Positions 56,005-64,000 of a stretch of DNA of 64,000 bases are shown one piece after another. Every line of letters starts with the position of its first letter. Positions within the stretch are counted from its first letter, which is position 1. The notes under the pieces are model-generated. The model searched no databases. It was not told the DNA's origin and saw nothing but the letters and a program-made list of their open reading frames with translations. The position numbers and the translations under genes are program-made. This DNA is from Apoderus coryli (Eukaryota > Arthropoda > Insecta > Coleoptera > Attelabidae), in the NCBI GenBank assembly GCA_911728435.2, contig OU452199.1:2800860-2864859 (forward strand), in the 5' to 3' direction.

Positions 56005-57235
56005 GTATTGTTGATATTATGTATTTAGCAAGAACTTACAAGAAAAACACTAACACGATATATTATACAAGGTGTGGGTACAAAATAACGAGACTATTGC
56101 TATCTACACTTTTTTCTAATCAAGCAATTCTTGATTGTATATAGAAATTTGCATAAATTTCACTGCAGCAGTCTTTAATCTCTAATGATAAAGGAATCTA
56201 GTCTAAAAGTCACTTACTAACAGCGGTGTAAGATTATCCAGTATCCACAACCCCTATGCTTCCTTAAGCCCTACTGCGCAATCTAGGCATATAAATGACA
56301 GATTGAACAGCACTTGGGTAAAAATCTACAGCTATTGATTGAAAGATATTAGGACCATCTCTATCACCCTTCTGATGAACCATTGATTACTCCATATGAT
56401 ATCACTGAAAAGATAAACCAAGTTATTTAAATTTGTGAGAATATTTAACATCAACGTACACTTTTTTTGACAAAACAAAACAACAGCTTTTATTCAAACA
56501 AAGGCCATAGCTAGACTGCTATGTTTACAGACAGGAAATGCAGCGCATGCGTAGTTATTTTGTAGAAAATTAGTCTCGCAATTTTAAAACCTGACTTTGT
56601 TCACACACTGTAACACGGTTTATTACACTTGAAATCTATTTTAGCTGAAATTATTTTTAATATTCTGAAACAGTAATGCAAGTATTGACATGCTTTGATC
56701 TTAGATTAGCTTAATTTCGGATCACTGATATTGCACTGAATTTAGTTGAAAATGCTGCATGAATTTCAAACTAAAAGTTGCAGCTTTTGCTAATGTAATT
56801 TAATTATATTGAATGAATTTCGATTTCATACTATTGCATGCAAAGTACCTTATCTAAAAAATGAAATAGCCGTAATACATTGTCAGATCTATCAGTTATC
56901 TATCAGAAAAAAACTCTACAAACTTTAACAAATAATAATCGCTCGAGGCCAATTATAGGGTTGGCGGTTTATAATATCGAAGTCCAGTCTCCAGTTAACA
57001 ATCCGGACCTGCACACCATCTTAATCTTCACTACTGAGGTCTAAAAAGGCACGAGAACATAGTGACACTTTAAAAAAGTTCATTTTCGAAGATGCTTTTA
57101 TTTTTCTCACAAGACACACAAGATAATACAAAAAATACTAACAAAACCTTTTTCAATTCGTATCCACAGCTGCTAGTGAAGAGCAAAAAAGGTGCTCCTG
57201 AAAAACATCAGAAGTTTCGTGCTTTTTACATATAT
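56005..57235. other. intron, nothing recognised
   Basis: AT-rich with no supported exon or element. Confidence 0.35.
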
Positions 57236-57372
57236 TGTCACGTTTAGGGTTAACGTGAGCTACGAGGGCATTGGAAATAAGGATCTTATCTAAAAGATTG
57301 AAACACCGAATACCAAGTTTAAATAGACTAAGTTTTTTAACAGTTAAAGTTGAGAAGAGTTTACAAAATGAT
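57236..57372 (-). repeat. dispersed ~135-bp repeat, inverted copy of 31268-31402
   Basis: The reverse complement runs from 'tttcatcattttgtaaactc' to 'aaccctaaacgtgaca' and matches the intronic segment at 31268-31402 with scattered substitutions and small indels. Confidence 0.7.
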
Positions 57373-57734
57373 GAAACTTAAATTAGAGACTATAGAGTTA
57401 TAATAATAGTGTTGTAAATTAAACCACAACATAACAAAAGACTGCTTTAATGTCTAATTTATCCAAATTTCGCTGGTTGCAATTACAATTCTTAATTTTT
57501 ACAATATTTTACTTTATTTTCTAATTAATAAAATTGGTAATTTATATTTTATTTAAACTAAAATTATTTTAATTATTACAGTATTATTACTATAATCGTA
57601 AATGATCGAATTGGAGAAACAAATTTTGAGCTGTTTTATATTCGGGAACTAAAGTGCGTCTAGTTAATTGAAACAAACCAAAGTCAAATATATAGAGGAA
57701 AAAATAATAATATTTGTCTTCATGACGTCTCTAA

Positions 57735-58300
57735 ACGAACAAAAACTGTAACATTATACTTAGCCCCCGTAGCTATGGGATGGAATACTTCGTTTTAAAG
57801 GATATTTTCTACTCAATATATTGCTGTCAAAAAAACAGCTACTTTCCGTGCAAATAACAAAGCAAACAGCAAAAACTGCAACTTTTTATCTAGCCCTCGT
57901 AGCTATGGGGTGCGACCCCTCGTTGTAAAAGGTTTTTCATACTGAATACAGTGCCGCCAAGAAAACATCTACTTTCGGTGCAAATAACAAAGCAAATAGC
58001 AAAAACTGCAACTTTTTCTCTAGCCCTCGTAGCTATGGGGTGCGACCCCTCGTTGTAAAAGGTTTTTCATACTGAATACAGTGCCGCCAAATAAACAGCC
58101 ACTTTCCGTGCAAATAACAAAGAAAATAGCAAAAACTGCAACTTTTTATCTAGCACTCGTAGCTATGAAGTGCGACCCCTCATTGTAAAGCATTTTTCAT
58201 ACTGAGTACAGTGCCGCCAAGAAAACCGTCACTTTTCGTGCAAATAACATAGGGAAGAGCAAAGAACTGTAACTTTTTATGTATCCGCCGTAGCTTGGGG
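57735..58300. repeat. 130-bp tandem repeat, about 4.3 units
   Basis: 'cgtagctatgggg' recurs at 57769, 57899, 58029, 58159 and (decayed) 58289, a period of 130 bp. Units carry 'caaataacaaagcaaa', 'agcaaaaactgcaacttttt' and 'tgcgacccctcgttgtaaa'. It is non-coding and lies in the intron before the EF-hand exon. Confidence 0.9.
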
Positions 58301-58908
58301 TGGGTTGGGTCAGGTCCGGCTTGGTTTATATAAGTAAGTAATTTCCATACCATAATAGCCAACAACAATAATAAATAATGAATTGATTCTCACTTCAGAC
58401 ATACGGTGAAAAGATTTATATCTCCGAAATCGGTTTCCTTATAAAAAAATTAAATACGCCACTCGATGCTCTGCAAAAATCTCTGTAAGTGTCAGATTTT
58501 ATCTTCCCGCTAAGTTAAAGGGTAACCGAGATACGAAACGGGTCCCAAAATGCTATATTTTCAATATCTTCATGTAACTCGGAAACTAAGAGGGCTCAGC
58601 TCAGGTTCTCGAAAACCACAAGGTTTTATATCGTTAAAAATATCCGAGATATCCCGTAAGGACAGCCAATATCGGACACCCTGTCTGTACAGGGTTCTTC
58701 GATATATTTTGGCCCCACCTAACAAACAGTCTAGAAAATATCGTCATCTTCCCGTTACAACTGGACCTAAACTATTAAGTTTGTATTATATTAAGTAAAA
58801 TTAATCACAAAATGTTTGTATATTCACCTCACTTGCACATTAACACAAACTACACCAACACTAATCCCACTACTACTATCACTGAATTTAATTTTGAAAT
58901 ATCTCTAG
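58301..58908. other. intron before the EF-hand exon
   Basis: Nothing coding. A patch at 58400-58690 ending 'gacaccctgtctgtacaggg' may be the end of an old transposon. The acceptor is 'ttgaaatatctctag'. Confidence 0.4.
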
Positions 58909-59189
58909 CGAACCGGAATTCCGATCACCACGCGTCAAATTCCTCTACGACAAATGGCGCGGTGTATGGATGCTGTCATGGGAACGTCAACGTGAATTAT
59001 ACGATCATTTGGCCTACTTGAAGGAGAAGGAAAAGGCTGACAACTTCTCGTGGGACGATTGGCGAAAACGTTTCCTGAAATTCATGAACTACAAGAAATC
59101 CCGATTGACGGATTTGTTCAGGAAAATGGATAAGGATAATAATGAGCTGATACCGCGCGAGGACTTTATTGATGGCATCATTAAAACGA
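58909..59189 (+). CDS. shot: shot exon: pre-EF-hand helix region and EF-hand 1 (93 codons)
   Basis: C completes Ser (AG|C), then EPEFRSPRVKFLYDKWRGVW and WERQRELYDHLAYLKEKEKA, the conserved helical lead-in. WRKRFLKFMNYKKSRLTDLF follows, then EF-hand loop 1, DKDNNELIPRED. The loop has Asp at 1 and 3, Asn at 5, Glu at 6 (usually Gly), Ile at 8 and Asp at 12 (usually Glu). It ends IIKT and hanging A before GTAAGT. In Shot the EF-hand/GAS2 module binds microtubules, and the EF-hands also contact translation and guidance factors. Asp12 tends to weaken Ca2+ binding (general EF-hand knowledge). Confidence 0.95.
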
Positions 59190-59245
59190 GTAAGTGGAAA
59201 AATCATTTGATCATTTGATTGGTACTAACATTATTGTTGTTGTAG

Positions 59246-59475
59246 AATTCGACACGTCTCGTTTGGAAATGAAACATGTTGCTGACATGTTTGATTTGGA
59301 CAATCGCGGCTTGATTGATTGGAAGAAATTCATTGCGGCTCTAAGACCAGATTGGGAGGAGAAAGCTCCTGATAATGATGCACAAAAGATCCATGATGAA
59401 GTCAAGCGATTGGTCATGTTGTGTACATGTAGACAGAAGTTTAGAGTTTTCCAAGTTGGTGAAGGGAAATATAGG
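59246..59475 (+). CDS. shot: shot exon: EF-hand 2 and start of the GAS2 domain (76 codons)
   Basis: The exon follows 'attgttgttgtag'. A|AA gives Lys, then FDTSRLEMKHVADMF. EF-hand loop 2 is DLDNRGLIDWKK, with Lys instead of the usual Glu at position 12 and Arg at 5, so it probably does not bind Ca2+. Next is the conserved FIAALRPDWEEKAPDNDAQK, and then the first half of GAS2: VKRLVMLCTCRQKFRVFQVG, EGKYR. It ends AGG|GTAAGT in phase 0. The donor region is shared with the target duplication of a mobile element starting at 59491. GAS2 binds and stabilises microtubules. Confidence 0.95.
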
Positions 59476-59490
59476 GTAAGTTATTTATTA

Positions 59491-60145
59491 TAAATGAAAA
59501 ATAATTTAATGGCAAAGCGGACTAAAAAGCTGGTTTTACCTACACAAGGAATTTTGTTTAATTTAGCAGTCCACTTTGCCATTAAATTATTTTTCATTTA
59601 TTATAGTTACGGACATGAAATCCTTTTAATTTTTCATTATGTGGCATTAAACATCGACGGCAGAACGCTTGGAGACCACCGTCCGAGCATTGCTGAAACC
59701 CAAATATTTGGGAGATGTTGGCAGAAGGATAAAATGGTCTCCTGCTAGCGTTTTGTGTTCATACTATTTTTATTTCTATTTATACGACTGGTTTTACCTA
59801 TACATTGAGTTTCTTCGGCCTCTGCATGGTATAGGATATGCATTACTATGTACATGTAGATGATACGTGTTTACATGTATCTACTGTTGTGTATCCTATT
59901 GTGCTTAAATGCAGGGCGATATTTGTAGATGGGCAACGACTATGGTACTCTGACGAGCTCATAACAAGCGCGAAACGAATTCGTCAGTATCTGTCGACCC
60001 ATGCCTCGGTCTGGTTCCTATTGAATTAGACTGGGGCCCTGCTAAATTAAACAAAATTCCTTGTGTAGGTAAAACCAGCTTTTTAATCCGCTTTGCCTTT
60101 TAAATTATTTTTCATTTATTATATTTACGGACATGAAATCCTTTT
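59491..60145. mobile_element. inverted-repeat element in the GAS2 intron, ~13-bp target duplication
   Basis: The terminal inverted arms are about 85 bp (59491-59573 and about 60040-60124). 'gctggttttacctacacaag' on the left returns inverted on the right, as does 'ggaattttgtttaatttagc'. A motif with 'cggacatgaaatccttttaa' is present both near 59610 and at the right edge near 60130. Identical 'aagttatttatta' flanks at 59478-59490 and 60146-60158 look like a target duplication. Moderately GC-rich sequence inside (59640-60030) has no recognised ORF. The class is unclear: a duplication this long does not fit typical cut-and-paste elements. Confidence 0.65.
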
Positions 60146-60205
60146 AAGTTATTTATTATTAGTAGACGTTCAAATGTTTGAGGAAATCTTTGTTTTTTTT
60201 TTTAG

Positions 60206-60323
60206 TTTGGGGATAGTCAAAAACTGCGTTTGGTACGCATTTTGCGTAGTACCGTTATGGTACGTGTAGGTGGCGGTTGGGTAGCTCTAGATGAGTTCCT
60301 ATTGAAGAACGATCCATGCCGAG
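60206..60323 (+). CDS. shot: shot exon: end of the GAS2 domain (39 codons + 1 nt)
   Basis: After a T-rich acceptor ('tttttttttttag') it reads [20 protein letters not shown], then [19 protein letters not shown], the conserved C-terminal half of GAS2, with hanging G before GTATGA. Together with the previous exon it completes the microtubule-binding GAS2 module. The next constitutive exon (usually a KGRTN...-type linker into the Ser/Arg-rich tail) is not found in the remaining 3.7 kb, apart from a possible microexon at 61471. The gene must continue to the right of the window. Confidence 0.95.
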
Positions 60324-61470
60324 GTATGATTTCTTTTGTTAACATCAACATTTTTAATATTTTCATTACAATACAGAATTTTAGCTTAATTTGTGGTTTG
60401 TGTGAAACTAGTTTACATACAAACCTCAAACAAAAAGCGAGAATTTACATTTAAAAACAACATATTAAAAAAATATTACAACACAATTTCTATTAACAAC
60501 AGGGGATATTAAACAATAAATTAAAATTATTAATAAAACAAATTTTAACAAACCAATAACCTGCTTTTATACATAATTTTTACATATAAAAACTTGTAAA
60601 TAATAATTTTAATTAACAACGAACATGGATATTTTTACTAAACTAAACCTGAGGTGCAACTTTATCTGCGTCTCCTGAGGAACAATTAAATTAACTCAGC
60701 TTTTCTTTGTGTAACATTTTTTTTAGCCCGAAATTAACGCATAAACAAAATGCTAGTTGAAACGACTAAAGTTTTGATTATTTTATTTTTTTAAGTCAGA
60801 TTGAAGAGAAGCGTTATGCGTTTATTGTTCGGACTGAACCTATGGTGTCTTAACTCATTTTATTTTATAATTACAATTAAATATTAAGTTACAAATTAAT
60901 AAACAAGCTGTCTGGAAAGTATGGATCTCATAGAATAATATTGAACATTGATTCTGTGCCATATTGTTGAGCTTAATTTGCTACATTAACAAAATGTTGT
61001 GTATTATTTTATGACAGTTTTCCAAGGCAGTTTGTAGAGCTTTTATTATAGTAATAATCATGTCAATAATAATGCTTTAATATTTCATTTAAATGATTAA
61101 TATTCCTAATAATATTATAATTTTTACTAATACATATTTGTTTCTTTCTTTTATTTGGTTTGAAAACCCACGTCCAATTCATCATTCATTAATTATTTTT
61201 TTATGTGCATTCCTTAATTTATATTTTTATTTAAAAATGTTTTGCAAACCATTATTTTAATCACGCACACCTTTTTTGTTTGATATATTAATTTTAATTT
61301 GCAATTTTAATATTGTAATCGTTTACCGTAATCATTTTCGTGTGGAACTTCGCAAATACTTTTTCCTGGTGTGTATTATTAATGTTTTTATAATTTTTAA
61401 TAATACTATATTAAAAAAATAACTAGTCACATTGGTTTTACCGATTCCCCACCCTGATATACCTGAACAG
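60324..61470. other. AT-rich intron after the GAS2 exon
   Basis: Long AT-rich stretch without recognised features. Confidence 0.4.
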
Positions 61471-61492
61471 CACGAGCCTTGGTGCCCCCTTG
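61471..61492 (+). CDS. shot: possible shot microexon (22 bp) after GAS2
   Basis: A GC-rich island in AT-rich intron. It has a moderately pyrimidine-rich lead (ttggttttaccgattcccca), then 'cctgaacag' and 22 bases ending before GTAAGA. Joined to the hanging G of the GAS2 exon it would read ARALVPP, Leu/Trp/Cys and leave two bases. I do not recognise the peptide. A larger exon with another acceptor is possible. The evidence is weak. Confidence 0.25.
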
Positions 61493-62089
61493 GTAAGAGA
61501 ACATATTGTTGAAAATATGCACATTTTTTTTTCTTTAGTTTGTTTTTGTAATTTGTTTGTATTTTTGTGTTCTGTTTATTTAGTTTTTTTTTTATTGAGC
61601 CTTGTTATTCTACGCGACATAGAAAATAGAACTACCACGGTGATTTCTTCAAGGTTGCATGCAAACACTTGCGAATTGGGATGACATATTTGGCAAATAT
61701 ACTTTTAGAAAGATTTCAGTCAATTTTTTTTAATATCGTGAGAACCAATGATGGTTGTACCACAGCATTAATAAGTACAGCATTCCGACTCCACGTTGGC
61801 ACTTATAAACTGTGACGTATGAAACCGCCATTTTGGGTTACAAGTCAGGTCCTGACTAAGAATAATTATAGTTTTCGGTTTCTAACCACAGTACTGTATT
61901 TTAATTTTTGTAAAAATATTTAAGTACATAATAATATCGCTGTCAATTTGAGAAATATTTGTGGTGTGTCATAGTGATTGAAATGTTGACATGATTGGGT
62001 GATTTTTAATAATAATAAACACAACAGTAATACATACTTTATTAGTAAAAAAGACATTTTTATAAAAGTTGAAGCAGTGCTTTCTAACT
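61493..62089. other. intron, nothing recognised
   Basis: AT-rich with no supported feature. Confidence 0.35.
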
Positions 62090-62412
62090 TAACCTAAACG
62101 TAACGTATATTTTACCTTAAACCTATCTGAAAATAGTTTTGCATCGCTGGCCAAATTAACTAGGTAGCTTATGTTTACAAATTAATTTGTTCTATTACGT
62201 GTTAGACAGCGCTCTTAAACGAAAACCCCTGTAAACTTTTTATATTCTCCGGTAGAGCGTTGTAATATTTTGAAACCGTATAGGAAAATGACCGCTCAAA
62301 GATTGATGTTGAGTCTAGCGGTGGCGTAATGACAGTTTTATGAGGAATATTCACATCATACACCGATTCCCGGAACTTCAATCCTTCATATAAGTATTCC
62401 GCCAATTTCCAT
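62090..62412 (-). pseudogene. C-terminal LINE ORF fragment
   Basis: The minus strand reads LKFRESVYDVNIPHKTVITP, then FERSFSYTVSKYYNALPENI. This is the usual far C-terminal block of CR1/jockey-like LINE polymerases ('...R...FSY.....WN.LP..I'). Only 67 codons remain and no tail or target duplication was identified. Confidence 0.6.
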
Positions 62413-64000
62413 CTGATGATTTTTATTAATCAAAATTAGTGAATGAAAATCCGACGTTGTTTCATTCTTAACCAGCCGATTTCCTTAATTTTACTGCTAG
62501 CCTCTTTCACCCCTACGAATTCCACATACAAGCCGGGTGCTTGAATTCTGCATCAACTGAATCCTGTTCTCAGCAATTTTAGTCAAACAAGGGCCATATA
62601 TATATTGTCAATAATATAACCCCTAGCTGATTGCGTTATCATGCTATCTCGCCACGAAACAACTTGTGTTTATGTTTTACTTTCATTTAGTTTAAAAACA
62701 TATTAGATACTGCCATTTCGTAATATAAATTTTACGGTTGTACAAATAGTTGTTATAAACGTAAAATTATCTAGTATTCATCTTTATTTTTACTTATTAC
62801 TCACCTAACAGGATCTGTGGGGAAGCAAAAAAATGTTTAGAGCAAGTGTACCGCTTATTCGGACAACATTTTGCAGAACACACATGTCCTCCCTGATTGT
62901 TCATTGTATTAATCATAAGATACGTTAAGAAAAATAAAATCCTTTTAATTCTCACGAACACTATCCCAAAAACACAGAATTAGATTACAAACACAATATT
63001 TATTTATCTCATACACGCCGACAATGAACTATATATTGAACACAGGAGTGAACGGTATCTATCTACGTCAATGCGATTATTGTGACGTTTTAACCCATAA
63101 TGGCGACATGCGCAGGACGGCTCGCAAGCGGAAAGTCAGAATACTGTCTTATTTATTATACTGTGGTTGTACGATGTGATTTACCTGTTCTAAAATTTGA
63201 CATTTTTGTTTATTAAATCTGTCAAAGTGTCTTTATTTATTAAATTTTTCTTCTGTCGAATCCAGCGTCTCTGATAATTGTGCATTGACTGCATCTGAGA
63301 GTCACCTTTACATTTCTTAAATCATTACCGAGTGGACGCTCACTAATCGTACAATGCACAGAAGTGATCCTAGCGAAGGGATACAGACCTAGAGCCTGCA
63401 GGTGATAGGCTGCTCCAGCTGGCAAATTTGTGTACGATTTTAATTTTTTTACCATCACTAATTTAATAAGTGGTAAAATTAGGATCACCAGGTGTTCTAT
63501 TTTCGAATCGCCATTAAAAAAATAAAAGAATCTCTCAAATAACTACTACCACTCTTATTATAAACATTTTCTTTTATATATAATTTTTTTTACAGTACAA
63601 GGAGTCTTTTGTTGTTTTGTTTTGCATGATTTTTTTTATTTGGGTTTAATATTAACTAACAATAATTATTCCATTGTATATATTTTAAAAGTTTTGGTTT
63701 TGGATTTTTAACATTTTTTTGAACATATTTTTACGTATTTTTGATATATAGCACCATATTTAGTTCAGCTGGATATTTTAATTTTGTTTTTTTTTAAGTA
63801 TATTTCACTTTATACGTTAGTTTGCACATTTTTATTATTTTGAAAGTAACATTTAAAAGAGAAATATTTTTTTAATTGAGTTGAATAATTTTTGGACAAA
63901 TATAAATGGTAAAAATGTTTGCTGCTGTTTTAATTTATCGTCAGCGAAAAATTTTATTTAATTTTTTGTTTTAACAATCATATTAGCTACTTCAATTTTA
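62413..64000. other. intron to the window end, nothing certain
   Basis: Mostly AT-rich. GC-richer patches near 63020-63130 and 63280-63420 may be old transposon pieces, but I see no motif that names them. No exon was found. Confidence 0.35.

Noticed and set aside
59838..60029. ORFs in the GC-richer middle of the GAS2 intron
   Set aside because: Inside the inverted-repeat element. No protein motif recognised, and frames are short and not exon-like.

Overview
The window is animal nuclear DNA, almost certainly from an insect and possibly a beetle (order-level guess only). It is AT-rich. One gene on the + strand spans nearly all of it: the 3' half of a spectraplakin, orthologous to fly short stop (shot) and vertebrate MACF1/dystonin. 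Fourteen exons join in frame with GT/AG junctions from 14694 to 60323. Together they hold 20,770 coding bases, or 6,923 codons plus one base, and neither end of the gene is in the window. A 15th candidate exon (3689-3745) looks like an internal first exon, and a 22-bp microexon is possible at 61471-61492.

The protein reads as follows. A short unique exon (14694-14809) leads into one giant 9,835-bp exon (17207-27041) that encodes about 3,278 residues of plakin repeats. A spectrin-repeat rod of about 3,335 residues follows (30688-50127), interrupted by a Ser-rich linker. Three symmetrical cassette exons (66, 39 and 78 bp) come next, then two EF-hands and the microtubule-binding GAS2 domain (58909-60323). 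Upstream of the window one expects the actin-binding calponin-homology domains and the plakin domain, and downstream the Ser/Arg-rich C-terminus. As a whole it is a cytolinker between actin and microtubules. The plakin-repeat exon suggests a giant isoform.

The introns are either tiny (55-66 bp) or several kb long and packed with mobile DNA. 1-14.7 kb holds two inverted copies of one LINE, a Tc1/mariner copy with TIRs and TA duplication, a third LINE, and a 2.5-kb hAT-type element with a perfect 8-bp target duplication whose interior is a 174-bp satellite. 15.3-17.1 kb is a cluster of large palindromic elements just before the giant exon. 27.8-29.0 kb holds a 154-bp tandem array. 38.6-47.7 kb holds a MITE, a jockey fragment, a 17-copy 182-bp satellite, a deleted mariner and a LINE carrying a nested LINE. 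50.3-51.6 kb has an RNase H-bearing LINE relic, and 52.8-54.7 kb another LINE. 57.7-58.3 kb holds a 130-bp tandem repeat. 59.5-60.15 kb is an inverted-repeat element whose target duplication includes part of the GAS2-exon splice donor.

The most interesting points are: the phase-compatible internal first exon that would make a plakin-repeat isoform lacking the actin-binding end; the satellite carried inside a hAT element with a three-monomer higher-order pattern; the recent amplification of plakin modules; the altered EF-hand loop residues; and the transposon whose insertion duplicated a splice donor. No rRNA, tRNA, CRISPR array or prokaryotic feature was seen.
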